A stretch of 42,268 nucleotides of DNA from Acidimicrobiaceae bacterium (lineage in GTDB: Bacteria; Actinomycetota; Acidimicrobiia; Acidimicrobiales; UBA8190), in NCBI GenBank assembly GCA_003151475.1, contig PLXQ01000046.1, forward strand, positions 1 through 42,268, read 5' to 3'. The notes beneath the pieces are model-generated. The model was not told where the DNA came from. It saw only the letters and a list, made by a program, of their open reading frames with translations, and did no database searches. Positions 1 to 8,496 of the stretch are shown piece by piece. The position numbers were made by a program, and so were the translations under genes. Each line of letters begins with the position of its first letter. Position 1 is the first letter of the stretch.

Positions 1-172
1 AGCCGCACACCACTCCGAGCTTTCGTCTCGCCAACGTGCTCCCCATCGATCCTTCGCGCCGATGGAGGAACACCACGCCCTTGTATCCGCAACTTCGATT
101 GCGCCATTGACTGCGACAAACCGCGCCGAGCCCGATTCGAGTGACGCGATCGACATTTTGGTGCCCTACACA

Positions 173-481
173 TCAGCAGCCCATCGCGTCCTTCAACACA
201 CCACACGCTTGAGCCATGCGATGCGAGGACAGGGTCGATACGCGGCGCCGAAAATGCGGTCTGGGAAGAGTATGAAGGTTGTCGAAGTTCACAACACAGT
301 CACTGGGAACTCCGTCGGTGAGGACAGTCAGTTCCAGTTCTGAAACCAGGTCTCGTTTCGTCCGAGTTAATGCTGCCACCACGACCGACTGGATGCGGTC
401 AGCAACCGGGTCTCTGGTCAGGACTAACACGGGTCGATCTCCTCCGGGCGTTGCGGCAAACCAGATCTCACCCCGTTGCAT
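173..481 (-). CDS. MazF/PemK-family toxin (endoribonuclease)
   Basis: A 102-residue protein opening MQRGEIWFAATPGGDRPVL, the usual MazF/PemK start (RGEIW, then RPVLVL in the second strand of the barrel). It ends with the family pattern VNFDNLHTL and an Arg-rich helix. Members cut mRNA, usually at short sequence motifs; target specificity cannot be read here. I chose the internal ATG at 479-481 because the family N-terminus begins there; an upstream in-frame start would add 17 unrelated residues. It overlaps the upstream antitoxin gene by 14 bases, so the two are co-transcribed and probably translationally coupled. Length is close to the family norm (about 105-115 residues). No damage is visible. 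Confidence 0.85.
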   Translation of the reverse strand: MQRGEIWFAATPGGDRPVLVLTRDPVADRIQSVVVAALTRTKRDLVSELELTVLTDGVPSDCVVNFDNLHTLPRPHFRRRVSTLSSHRMAQACGVLKDAMGC

Positions 482-719
482 CAGCCCAGTCCGACCAGTC
501 CTCAGCCGGACCCCAGTCTGCAACCTCGGCAAGCGCCTGCTCCGCGGAGGTCGGCGGGTATTGCTCCCATGTTTTGGCGTCGTCCTCGCTTGCCAGCCTC
601 ACCAAGTACCGGTGGAGGGCATCTCTGAGGAGCTCGGAGCGGTCCACGCCCAACTGTTGCGCCCGTCGTTGGGCCTCTGCGGCTTCGCTTTCGCTTACCC
701 GAAAACTGATCATTGTCAT
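468..719 (-). CDS. Ribbon-helix-helix antitoxin of the MazF-like toxin
   Basis: An 83-residue protein. The first 45 residues (MTMISFRVSESEAAEA, then RSELLRDALHRYL) fit a ribbon-helix-helix DNA-binding fold: a short beta strand with alternating hydrophobic residues followed by two helices. The acidic, Trp-containing tail (DWGPAEDWSDW) is the sort that wraps and blocks a MazF dimer. It is the first gene of the pair and precedes the toxin with a 14-base overlap, the standard order. A 7-bp perfect palindrome sits 12-28 bases before the start codon, consistent with autoregulation. The function is inferred from architecture and partner. Confidence 0.8.
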   Translation of the reverse strand: MTMISFRVSESEAAEAQRRAQQLGVDRSELLRDALHRYLVRLASEDDAKTWEQYPPTSAEQALAEVADWGPAEDWSDWADATG

Positions 720-730
720 ACGAATAGGAT

Positions 731-747
731 ATCGTGTATGACACGAT
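731..747. promoter_or_regulatory. Perfect palindrome upstream of the MazEF-like operon
   Basis: ATCGTGT-ATG-ACACGAT, a perfect 7-bp inverted repeat with a 3-bp spacer, ends 12 bases before the antitoxin start. Its position and symmetry suit binding by the RHH antitoxin, giving autoregulation. On the minus strand a TATCCT-like -10 element lies just inside it. Confidence 0.55.
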
Positions 748-809
748 GAGAACCAGGTTCTCCTCCTGCAACAAATCCTTCGCGTACCAACTGGCTGGAG
801 TCCTCGCTC

Positions 810-992
810 CTATTTGGCGAAGTCCCTGGTTAGGAGGCTGATCGAGTTTTCGGATACTACGGGCAGCAGGAACGACTGGTACTGGTCGTAGTGGCGGAAC
901 GTCCGGGCTGCCCCGGCTGGAGCTGTTTCGTGTTGCGGTGGCTCGACCGCCTCCACCTCGAAGAACGCCTCTGTGATGGGGTCGGTGGCCAT
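810..992 (-). pseudogene. Possible transposase N-terminal fragment
   Basis: A 60-residue frame contains FRHYDQYQSFLLP. This resembles the N-terminal signature of IS1182-like transposases (x-Y-x-Q-x-x-LLP). Nothing downstream continues the family and no terminal repeats were seen. If real it is a remnant; a chance match is quite possible. Confidence 0.25.
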
Positions 993-1118
993 GACCAGAA
1001 TTCTTGCCGATCCACCACCGGATCGCGAGTCAGACGACTACTGCGTCAATTGCGGGTTCTGACCCATGCTCCTGACGAACGCGGCCGCCTCCGTCTACGG
1101 CGATCACGGCGTCGGGGC

Positions 1119-1421
1119 TCATCTGCAGGTAGGGCCCAGCAGGGTCCCCCCTCCGGGGACCTCCTCCGGCTCAGATCCAGGAAGCCTCTGAGGCACGCCA
1201 TCCTCCTCGTGGGTCGCGGTAAAGCGCCCCTCCATTCTGCTCGCTGGCACCCCGCCGAGGCTTGGCCGCGGTCTCGGCCGGCGGCGAAGACCCCCGGGGG
1301 CAGCTCGAAGGGACCGTCGGCCCTGTCGGTGGACGACCGCCCCGGCCGAGGATGAAGCTGTGGCCAAAATCGGGAACGTGGCGAGAATCGAGACCGTGGC
1401 AAGCCAACGAGCCGGGCGCAC
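1119..1421 (-). pseudogene. Possible remnant of a secreted protein
   Basis: From a GTG at 1419-1421 the frame gives VRPARWLATVSILATFPIL followed by ATASSSAGA, which reads as a Sec signal peptide. Thereafter the composition becomes Arg/Pro/Gly-rich like an out-of-frame reading, and plausible protein-like stretches jump between frames. The gene would lie 38 bases downstream of the SRPBCC-like gene on the same strand. I read it as a frameshifted or decayed secreted protein; no family is recognised. Confidence 0.25.
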
Positions 1422-1458
1422 CAGCAGCAGCGCTCCCCTTGCCGAGGCAGAGCCGTGC

Positions 1459-2055
1459 TCAGGCCTGCTGGCGGTTGGGCTCGATCGGCGGGGTCATGCC
1501 GGGTCGCTCGCCCAGGTCCTTTTCGATGGCGGCACCGAGGTCTTCGAGGAACGCCTCGGCCGTTGACAACGCCAACCTGCCGCCAGCCAGCCGGTCGGCG
1601 ACCAGCCCGACCAGCCCCCCGGGCGGGCGGTACTCACCCGTGAACACCAGCTCGGTTCTCGACTCCGACACCGGCCGGAGCCCGATGTTGGCCTCCATCA
1701 CCGGGAAGAGGTGCGGACGCCATCGAGCCCGCCAGGAGAGGTGGACCACCGCATGGGCTTCTCGAGGGGTCCTGCGGAACTCGATTCTGGCCGGCAGGCG
1801 GAGCCACCGGCGCCAACCCCGCGTCGTCAAGATGGCGTCGAAGCGGCCGTCCTCGGTGGTGCTCGCGCCGAGGTAGGCGAGCGCGATGAGACGGTCGGGG
1901 CCGATCCGCAGTGCCTGTTCAACCGCCGCGTACGCTCCCGCGACGGTCACGGTGGCACTGATGGATTCGCGTGCAGGGTGGAGCTCCCCGTGGGCTGCGG
2001 GGTGCTCTGCACCGAACGCGGGGGCTTGCCGTTCGCGACCGGGCCCGCTGGTCAT
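1459..2055 (-). CDS. SRPBCC/START-like protein of unknown function
   Basis: A 198-residue protein with no signal peptide or membrane segment. The centre and C-terminal half (LVFTGEYRPPGGLVGLVADR, then an amphipathic C-terminal helix around AEAFLEDLGAAIEKDL) look like the beta strands and long last helix of the SRPBCC (polyketide cyclase/START) fold, which binds hydrophobic ligands. The assignment is by fold pattern only. The ATG at 2053-2055 is supported by an AGGAGG Shine-Dalgarno 7 bases upstream. It lies downstream of the damaged universal stress gene on the same strand and could share its transcript. Confidence 0.5.
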   Translation of the reverse strand: MTSGPGRERQAPAFGAEHPAAHGELHPARESISATVTVAGAYAAVEQALRIGPDRLIALAYLGASTTEDGRFDAILTTRGWRRWLRLPARIEFRRTPREAHAVVHLSWRARWRPHLFPVMEANIGLRPVSESRTELVFTGEYRPPGGLVGLVADRLAGGRLALSTAEAFLEDLGAAIEKDLGERPGMTPPIEPNRQQA

Positions 2056-2173
2056 CGCTGGTCCTCCTCACTGGGTCCGGACCGTTCTGCCCGTCTTGCT
2101 CGGCGAGGCGCCACTGGGCGACCGATATCAACGCTGGCCCGATGTCGGGGAGCGGTGAGCGGCATGGGTCGAG

Positions 2174-2666
2174 TCACGCTCGCTCCGCCCCAACAAGAGA
2201 CGCTGGTTCTCGAACGATGACGAGCGGACAGTGCGCGTGGGAGGCGAGGTGGGCGCTGACCGAGCCGAGCAGCATGCCCGCGAGCGCCTCGTACCCGCGG
2301 CTGCCCACGACGACGAGGGCGGCGTCTCGTGAGCGGTCCTCGAGGACGGGCACCGGATGGGCCCTCGACCACGGTCCGGCGGAGCTCGATGCCCGGTTCT
2401 GGCTCGAGCACCTCGGGCACCAGCTGGGCGAGCTGTGCCACGGCCACGGCCTCGGCCTCGGCGGCGAAGTCCAGTCCCTCCGGCCATGGAAGGGCCCATC
2501 CCAACGAGGTCGGGAACTCCCACGCTGAGACGACCTCGAGCGGAGCCCGGGTGAGCTTGGCCTGGCGAGCGGCCCAGGCCAGTGCCGCCTTGGACGACTC
2601 TGACCCGTCGACGCCGACGACGATCTTGTCCGGCGTGCCCGGCAGGTCGCCTCTTGGCTCAGCCAA
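2174..2666 (-). pseudogene. Universal stress protein, frameshifted
   Basis: The 5' part reads DKIVVGVDGSESSKAALAWA, the N-terminal USP signature. After residues VVEGPSG (about 2350-2360) the frame becomes Arg/Pro-rich, but the next frame continues the family: VLEDRSRDAALVVVGSRG, then the ATP-loop G-2x-G-9x-G-S pattern (GSRGYEALAGMLLGS), then HCPLVIVRE, stopping at 2174-2176. A single-base indel therefore splits a USP of about 160 residues. An upstream ATG at 2765 exists, but a TTG at 2664-2666, after a weak DosR-like box, fits the family length better. Intact USPs bind ATP and are strongly induced in dormancy or hypoxia. A sequencing error would restore a normal gene. Confidence 0.75.
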
Positions 2667-3031
2667 CGCGCCGGCCTCGTTCCATCGCCACCACGCCCTT
2701 TCGGTCCGGGTCCGGTCTCCTTGGATCCTACAAGGCCAAGGGTCCGGGTCGGCCGTGCCCGGCACGGGTCGTACGCGTCCTAGGGTCCTACCTATGACGC
2801 GAGCGTGCCGGCGCCACGGCGGCGGCCGTGGCAGCGTGATGAGTCGAGGACGCCGAGGTCACGGGCGTCGCGGCGGCCCGCGGCGCCCGAAGCGCTGGGG
2901 CACGGGCGCGATCGAGGTACCAAGGCCTGTACGGACATGCTGGTCCAAAACCAACCCAAGCCGGGCCTCGATCACGTAGCCTCCCTCTCGCGCAGGGTCA
3001 ACAGGACCGTCCGGAAATACCAGAAGGCGCG
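2667..3031. other. Intergenic region between USP and HAD/GH65 genes
   Basis: About 365 bases between divergently transcribed genes. It holds one weak DosR-like palindrome (2733-2746) and direct repeats of GGTCCGGGTC and GGGTCCTA type. No credible small gene was found. Confidence 0.5.
2733..2746. promoter_or_regulatory. Weak DosR-like box upstream of USP
   Basis: AGGCC-AAGG-GTCCG fits the 5-4-5 layout GGGNC-N4-GNCCC except at its two outermost bases. It lies about 67-80 bases upstream of the TTG chosen for the USP gene, the same spacing as the stronger boxes in the window. Confidence 0.35.
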
Positions 3032-6000
3032 GTGAACACCACCCATCGTGAGCAGACGATGAGCACACCCGACCGTCCGAGGCTGTCTCTGGACCATCTC
3101 GACGCAGTCGTCTTCGATCTCGACGGGGTGATCACCGACACGGCCTCCCTGCACGAACAGGCGTGGACGGAGACCTTCCGAGTCGTCTTCGAGCGCCTCG
3201 CGTCCATGGGCACTGCCACCCGTCGAGACTTCAGCCACGAGGACTACCGCCGCCTGGTCGACGGGAGGCCCCGCCTCGAGGGCGTGCGCAGCGTGCTGGC
3301 AGACCGCCGCCTGGACCTCGAGGACGGCTCTCCCGAGGACACACCAGGAGCCGGCTCCGCGTGGGCGATCGCCAGCGCGAAGGACGCCCGCTTCCTCGAG
3401 CTGTTTCGCTCGGTCGGGCCTCGCCCGTTCCCCTCGTCGGTGGCGCTCCTCCGGCGCATCCGCGAATCCGGGGTCCGCACCGCGCTCGTCACCGCCAGCC
3501 GGCATGCCGAGGAGGTGCTCGCAGCCTCCAGGGCGAGCGATCTCTTCGACGTCGTCGTCGACGCAAAAGCGACCGCGGCGATGCAGCTCGCGGGGAAGCC
3601 GGACCCTGTCACGTTCGTCGAGGCACTGGTGCGGCTCGGGGCGCGCCCTGAGCGCTCAGCGGTCTTCGAGGACGCCGCCTCCGGGGTGGCAGCAGGGCGG
3701 AGTGCCGGGTTCGGACTGGTCGTCGGGGTGGACCGACACGGCGACGCCGATGAGCTTCTCGCCGCGGGCGCGCACGCCGTCGTGGCCGACCTGGCCGAAG
3801 TCGAGCTCGCCGGTCACGGACCGGCGAGCGACGCCTGGCACCTCGAGGAGCCGGAGTCGGACCTCGGGCGCGAGGGGATCCGAGAGACCCTCTACACCCT
3901 CGGCAACGGCTACCTGGCGACGCGCGGAGCTCGTCCTTACGTGGTCGCCGACGCGGCGACCTACTACCCGGGGACCTACTTCGCCGGCGTCTACGACCGG
4001 TGCTCGGGCCAGGTCGGAGATCGGCTTGTCGAGCAAGAGGCGATCGTGAACGCGCCGAACTGGCTGGCGCTGGACTTCTCCATCGACGGCGGCGGGCTCG
4101 TCGGTGAGAAAGGAACGACGGTCATAAGCAAAGGTCTCCGGCTCCATCTTCGCCGGGGTTTGCTCGAGCGGCGCTTTGACGTCTTCGTCGACGACAAGGT
4201 CACCTCAGTGCTCGAGAGGCGCCTGGTCTCGATGGCCGCCCCCCACCTCGCCGCCATCGAGCTGACCCTCGTCGCCAAGAACTGGTCGGGCACCCTCGAG
4301 CTGCGATCGGGGATCGACGGCGCCGTGGCGGACACCGGGACGATCGAAGAACGCCTGCTCGCCGGCCGCCATCTGGAGGCTCTCGACAGCGGCGAGGAGC
4401 CTCCCGAGCTGTCCTGGCTCGCCGCGCGCACCATCCAGTCGAAGGTCACCCTCGCCCAGGCGGCCCGCACGAGGGTGAGCGGCGAGGAGAAGGCTCGCGT
4501 CTTCGTCTCCGACGGCGCTCGGGTCGCCCACGTCGTCACCGTGCACCTCGAAGAGCACGGCCGGCTCACCTGCGAGAAGGTCGTCGCCTCCTACACCTCA
4601 CGGGATTTCGCCATCTCCGAGCCGATCAGCGCGGCCCGTGCGGCCGCCCGCCGTGCCGGGAGCTTCGCCTCGCTCCTCGAGGCACACGAACGGGCATGGG
4701 ACGAGCTGTGGCGACGGGGCGCGATCAAGCTCTCCGACACCCACGTCGCCACCGAGCGGGCGACCAACCTCAACCGCTTCCACCTGCTCCAGGTGGCCTC
4801 GCCCCACGTGGTCGACCGCGACGTCGGGCTCGGCGCCCGAGGCCTGCACGGCGAGGGATATCTCGGTCACGTCTTCTGGGACGAGCTGTTCATCCTGCCC
4901 GTGCTCAACCTGCGGTCCCCCGAGACCGTCCGCGCGCTCCTCTCCTACCGATCCCGCCGCCTGGAGGAGGCCCGCCACGCCGCCCGGGTGGCGGGCCATG
5001 CCGGGGCGATGTTCCCCTGGCAGAGCGGGAGCGACGGGCGCGACGAGACCCCCGAGGTGCTCTACAACCCGCGTTCGGGGCGCTGGGTGCCCGACCGCTC
5101 TCGTTACCAGCGCCACGTGGGCCTCGCCGTCGCCTTCAACTACTGGCAGTACTGGCAGGCGACCGGCGACATCGAGCACCTGGTCCACCACGGGGCGCAG
5201 GTGATCGTCGAGATCGCCCGCTTCCTCGCCAGCGTGGCCGTCTTCGATGACACGCTCGCACGACACCGCATCAAAGGCGTGATGGGGCCCGACGAGTTCC
5301 ACGATAGCTACCCCGGTTCCGACGCGCCGGGGGTCGACGACAACGCCTACACGAACGTGATGGCCGCCTGGCTCTTTGCCCGTGTCGGCGAGCTCGCCGG
5401 TCTCCTCGAGCGAAGCGGTCGAGCCGGGGTGCTCGAGCGCCTCGGGTGCACGAGCGAGGAGCTCGGGAGCTTCGAGGAGCTCACCCACACCCTGCACGTG
5501 CCGTTCTTCGACGGCGTGATCTCGCAGTTCGAGGGCTACCAGGCGCTCGAGACGATCGATCTCGCGGCCTACCGGGCCCGTTACGGCAACATCGGGAGGC
5601 TCGATCTGATCCTGGAGGCCGAAGGCGACACCGTCCGGCGCTACCAGGTCGCCAAGCAGCCCGACGTGCTCATGCTCCTCTACCTGTTCTCGGCCGAGGA
5701 GCTGCGCGACGTGCTCGGCCAGCTCGGCTACGAGCTCGGCAAAGAGACCATCCGCCGCACCGTCGCCTTCTACTCGGCGCGGGTGACCCACGGCTCGTCT
5801 CTTTCCCGGGTCGTGCACGCCTGGGTCGCCTCGCGAAGCGACCGCCGGGCCTCGTGGCGCTACTTCGCCGAGGCGCTGGCGCTCGATCTGCACGATTCCC
5901 AGGGCGGGACGACTCGCGAAGGCGTCCACCTCGGCGCGATGGCCGGCACGATCGACATCCTCGGCCGCTGCTACACCGGCCTCGAGGTGCGGGCCGACTC

Positions 6001-6208
6001 GCTGTGGCTGAACCCGAGGCTCCCCCGCGAGCTCGACCGGCTCGCCTTCGCGCTCCAGTACCGGGGCCATCTGCTGCACATCGAGATCGACCACCACGAG
6101 GCACGCGTCGACGCCCGAGGCGGCCCGCCGGCACCGGTGACGATCCTCGTCCAGGGCCGTCCTTACTCGCTCGGCCGGGGGGAGCAGCTGCGCCATGAGC
6201 TCGCCTGA
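3032..6208 (+). CDS. HAD beta-phosphoglucomutase-like / GH65 phosphorylase fusion
   Basis: A 1058-residue cytoplasmic fusion. Residues about 22-255 are a HAD phosphatase/mutase domain: VVFDLDGVITDT (nucleophile D29, acid/base D31), VTASRHAEEVL, AGKPDPVTFVEAL and VFEDAASGVAAG give motifs I-IV. Residues about 270-1058 are glycoside hydrolase family 65: the beta-sandwich, then the (alpha/alpha)6 barrel with VMGPDEFHDSYPG, whose E755 is the expected catalytic acid, KQPDVLML (K875) in the phosphate site, and HGSSLSRVVHAW. The family phosphorolyses alpha-glucobiosides such as trehalose, maltose or kojibiose to beta-glucose 1-phosphate, which the HAD domain can turn into glucose 6-phosphate. The same two domains occur in Mycobacterium tuberculosis OtsB1 (Rv2006), a DosR regulon member. 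Start: GTG after AGAAGG; an ATG at 3059 is an alternative. Substrate is undetermined. Confidence 0.88.
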   Translation: MNTTHREQTMSTPDRPRLSLDHLDAVVFDLDGVITDTASLHEQAWTETFRVVFERLASMGTATRRDFSHEDYRRLVDGRPRLEGVRSVLADRRLDLEDGSPEDTPGAGSAWAIASAKDARFLELFRSVGPRPFPSSVALLRRIRESGVRTALVTASRHAEEVLAASRASDLFDVVVDAKATAAMQLAGKPDPVTFVEALVRLGARPERSAVFEDAASGVAAGRSAGFGLVVGVDRHGDADELLAAGAHAVVADLAEVELAGHGPASDAWHLEEPESDLGREGIRETLYTLGNGYLATRGARPYVVADAATYYPGTYFAGVYDRCSGQVGDRLVEQEAIVNAPNWLALDFSIDGGGLVGEKGTTVISKGLRLHLRRGLLERRFDVFVDDKVTSVLERRLVSMAAPHLAAIELTLVAKNWSGTLELRSGIDGAVADTGTIEERLLAGRHLEALDSGEEPPELSWLAARTIQSKVTLAQAARTRVSGEEKARVFVSDGARVAHVVTVHLEEHGRLTCEKVVASYTSRDFAISEPISAARAAARRAGSFASLLEAHERAWDELWRRGAIKLSDTHVATERATNLNRFHLLQVASPHVVDRDVGLGARGLHGEGYLGHVFWDELFILPVLNLRSPETVRALLSYRSRRLEEARHAARVAGHAGAMFPWQSGSDGRDETPEVLYNPRSGRWVPDRSRYQRHVGLAVAFNYWQYWQATGDIEHLVHHGAQVIVEIARFLASVAVFDDTLARHRIKGVMGPDEFHDSYPGSDAPGVDDNAYTNVMAAWLFARVGELAGLLERSGRAGVLERLGCTSEELGSFEELTHTLHVPFFDGVISQFEGYQALETIDLAAYRARYGNIGRLDLILEAEGDTVRRYQVAKQPDVLMLLYLFSAEELRDVLGQLGYELGKETIRRTVAFYSARVTHGSSLSRVVHAWVASRSDRRASWRYFAEALALDLHDSQGGTTREGVHLGAMAGTIDILGRCYTGLEVRADSLWLNPRLPRELDRLAFALQYRGHLLHIEIDHHEARVDARGGPPAPVTILVQGRPYSLGRGEQLRHELA

Positions 6209-6361
6209 GAAGCTCGGGTTCCGGGGACGCGCCCCAGCGTGGAACCTTGCGAGCCGTCGCCACCGACCCAGTTCCGATCGACCACCCCTCGATCTTCGTC
6301 TGTGGGCTTACCCGGCATGGCCAGGACGCGATCCGACCTGCTGACACTCTGGAGCACAGGA

Positions 6362-6838
6362 TCATGTCGTGCCGTTTCCGACGATCCTGCCGTCCTTCAT
6401 CTCGATTATGCGGTCGGCTGTGGCAGCGATCGCCGGGTCGTGGGTGACGAGGAGGACGGTCACAGCGGTAGCCCGGACGCGCTGGAACAGCTCGAGCGCC
6501 CGGCCAGCCGAAGCGGAATCCAAGCTCCCGGTCGGCTCGTCGGCGAGGAGCAAGCGAGGGTTGTTGGCGAGGGCCCGGGCGATCGCCACGCGCTGACCTT
6601 CCCCGCCCGACAGCTGCGTCGGACGCCCGTGCTCACGACCTTCGAGCTCGACCTGGGAGAGCAGCTCAAGCGCTCGCTCGCGGCGGGTCCGGTAGGTCCC
6701 GGCCATGGCGACCTCGACGTTGGCGAGCACGGGCTGCTGGGGAAGGAGGTTGTGCAATTGGAAAACGATGCCCACTTCCTCGCGACGGAACCGGCTCAGA
6801 TCGCGGATCCTCTGGATGTCGCGGCCTGTGGGGGTCAT
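6362..6838 (-). pseudogene. ABC transporter ATPase, 5'-truncated (LolD/MacB type)
   Basis: The frame keeps the Q-loop (VFQLHNLLP), ABC signature (LSGGEGQRVAIARAL), Walker B with D-loop (LLLADEPTGSLD) and H-loop (LLVTHD), and ends naturally at DGRIVGNGTT. The first 60-70 residues, including the Walker A P-loop, are missing: the frame begins at MTPTGRDIQ, just 10 bases from the start of a divergent small gene. Without Walker A it cannot work as an ATPase. No permease gene is adjacent. A deletion or recombination joint at about 6839 is the simplest reading. Confidence 0.8.
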
Positions 6839-6847
6839 AGTTACAAG

Positions 6848-7102
6848 ATGAATCTCGAGCTCACCAAAGAGCAGGCCGAGGAGCTCGCTGACCTGCTCGA
6901 CAGCTCCCTGCGGGATCTCAGCAGCGAGATCGCTGACACCGACAACCCTGGGTACCGCGCGAAGCTCGTAGCCCGGCGCAAGAGGTTCGCCGAGGTGACT
7001 GCAGCACTTGGCGCTTTGCTCAGACCCGACGGACCCCTCCTCGAGTCCCTGGAGCGAGCCCCCGAGTCACTGGGCCAAGAGCTGTCCCACCCCGGCGGCT
7101 GA
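6848..7102 (+). CDS. Small conserved helical protein
   Basis: An 84-residue protein, MNLELTKEQAEELADLLDSS at its start, predicted to be two amphipathic helices followed by a loose Pro/Leu-rich tail. Similar small proteins (about 60-80 residues, ELT-x-EQA-x-x-L-x-x-LLD) are frequent in actinobacteria, with no known function. The last 25 residues look less conserved and may be an extension caused by loss of the usual stop. It begins 10 bases from the broken end of the ABC ATPase gene. Confidence 0.55.
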   Translation: MNLELTKEQAEELADLLDSSLRDLSSEIADTDNPGYRAKLVARRKRFAEVTAALGALLRPDGPLLESLERAPESLGQELSHPGG

Positions 7103-7274
7103 AGAGCGCGTCGAGCGGGATGGCGCGGGAGCTTCATGCCCGAGAACAACTCGGCTGTCGCACCATTGCGGTTGGTCGAGTTCGTCGTACCCATACGCGC
7201 CAGCGTGTCGAGTGCGCGCTCGGTCGCAGCCTCGTGCTCGTCGACGTGATGGCTCGAGGTCCCGAGCGTCGCCA

Positions 7275-7288
7275 GGGGCGAAGGTCCC
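7275..7288. promoter_or_regulatory. DosR-like box, distal, upstream of aldolase
   Basis: GGGGC-GAAG-GTCCC fits GGGNC-N4-GNCCC exactly. It lies 177-190 bases before the aldolase start, 110 bases from a second box. Confidence 0.5.
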
Positions 7289-7384
7289 GCGACCTGCCCG
7301 CGCCTTCCCGCCGCGGGCGAGCAGAAGCGACCGGGCCCCACGAACTCGCCAGCGGGCGGTGCGCCCCCGGCACTGGGAGAATCT

Positions 7385-7398
7385 GGGACCAACGCCTC
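7385..7398. promoter_or_regulatory. DosR-like box, proximal, upstream of aldolase
   Basis: GGGAC-CAAC-GCCTC has one mismatch to GGGNC-N4-GNCCC and lies 67-80 bases upstream of the aldolase ATG, the commonest spacing among boxes in this window. Confidence 0.5.
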
Positions 7399-7464
7399 TG
7401 GCGGGCTCGACGGACCGGCTCGCAAGCTGACGAGTAGATGAGTAGATGAGAGAAAGGTCTCGCC

Positions 7465-8496
7465 ATGGGTCTCGCTTCGATGACCGAGACGGCACAGGCG
7501 CTGGTGGCCCCGGGAAAGGGCATCCTCGCCGCCGACGAAAGCACGCCCACCATGAAAAAGCGCCTCGCCGCCGTCGGCCTCGAGTCGACCGAAGCTCGCC
7601 GGCGCTCGTACCGCGAGATTCTCTTCACCGCCAAGGGGATCGACGAGTTCGTAAGCGGCGTGATCCTCTTCGACGAGACCATCCGCCAGCAGGCGATCGA
7701 CAGCACCCCGTTTCCCGAGGTGCTCTCGGGCCAGGGGGTGATCCCGGGAATCAAGGTCGACAAGGGGACCAGCGCGCTCGCCGGCTTTCCCGGCGAGCTG
7801 GTCACCGAGGGGCTCGACGGGCTTCGCGCCCGGCTGGCCGAGTACGTCACCATGGGAGCCCGCTTCGCCAAGTGGCGTGCGGTCATCTCGATCGCCGCCG
7901 GCCGGCCGACCACCACCTGCATCGAGTCCAACGCCCACGGCCTCGCCCGCTATGCCGCGCTCTCCCAGGAGGCGGGCCTGGTCCCCGTCGTCGAGCCCGA
8001 GGTGCTCATGGACGGCACCCACAGCATCGAACGCTGCGCTGAGGTCACCGCGGCGACGCTTCGAGCCGTCTACGAGCATCTGGCCAGCCACCGCGTCGTG
8101 CTGGGCGCCAGCCTGCTCAAGCCGAACATGGTCCTGGCGGGAAAGGACTGCCCGGACCAGGCGAGCGCCGAGGAGATCGCCGAGGCCACGATCGCCGTGT
8201 TGAAGCAGACCGTGCCCGCAGCGGTGCCCGGGATCGTCTTCCTCTCAGGCGGACAGTCCGACGAGGAGGCCACCGTGCGCCTCGACGCCATGAACAGGCG
8301 GGGACCGGCACCCTGGGAGCTGAGCTTCTCCTTCGGCCGGGCGCTGCAGGCCCCGGTGCTTCGAGCCTGGGCCGGTGACGACGCCAACCGCGACCAGGCC
8401 CAGGCCGCCTTCTTGCATCGTGCCGCGATGAACGGGGCCGCCCGCCACGGGTCCTACCGCCCCGACATGGAGCAGCTCGCCGCCTCACGGAGCTGA
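7465..8496 (+). CDS. Class I fructose-bisphosphate aldolase
   Basis: A 343-residue cytoplasmic enzyme of the eukaryote-like class I family, which cleaves fructose 1,6-bisphosphate to glyceraldehyde 3-phosphate and dihydroxyacetone phosphate through a Schiff base. Visible signatures: GKGILAADESTPTM near the N-terminus, KWRAVISIA, VPVVEPEVLMDG, GASLLKPNMV with K219 as the Schiff-base lysine, GIVFLSGGQSDEEA for phosphate binding, and WELSFSFGRALQ. Length is close to the family norm (340-365). The ATG follows GAAAGGTCT. Two DosR-like boxes upstream suggest induction with the dormancy set. It converges with the acyl-CoA synthetase gene, leaving 34 bases between the stops. Confidence 0.95.
   Translation: MGLASMTETAQALVAPGKGILAADESTPTMKKRLAAVGLESTEARRRSYREILFTAKGIDEFVSGVILFDETIRQQAIDSTPFPEVLSGQGVIPGIKVDKGTSALAGFPGELVTEGLDGLRARLAEYVTMGARFAKWRAVISIAAGRPTTTCIESNAHGLARYAALSQEAGLVPVVEPEVLMDGTHSIERCAEVTAATLRAVYEHLASHRVVLGASLLKPNMVLAGKDCPDQASAEEIAEATIAVLKQTVPAAVPGIVFLSGGQSDEEATVRLDAMNRRGPAPWELSFSFGRALQAPVLRAWAGDDANRDQAQAAFLHRAAMNGAARHGSYRPDMEQLAASRS

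Larger units (their letters stand above)
7103..7464. other. Leader region of the aldolase gene
   Basis: About 360 bases with no credible gene. It carries two DosR-like palindromes (7275-7288 and 7385-7398) and a short direct repeat, AGTAGATGAGTAGATGAG, just upstream of the aldolase ribosome-binding site. Confidence 0.5.

Noticed and set aside
4598..6196. 532-codon open frame on the minus strand
   Set aside because: Lies wholly antisense to the GH65 domain; the protein is Val/Glu/His/Gly-rich without domain patterns. A GC-rich third-position shadow.
6225..6237. GGGGACGCGCCCC as a DosR-like box
   Set aside because: The half-sites are separated by two bases, not four, and no suitably placed start codon follows.
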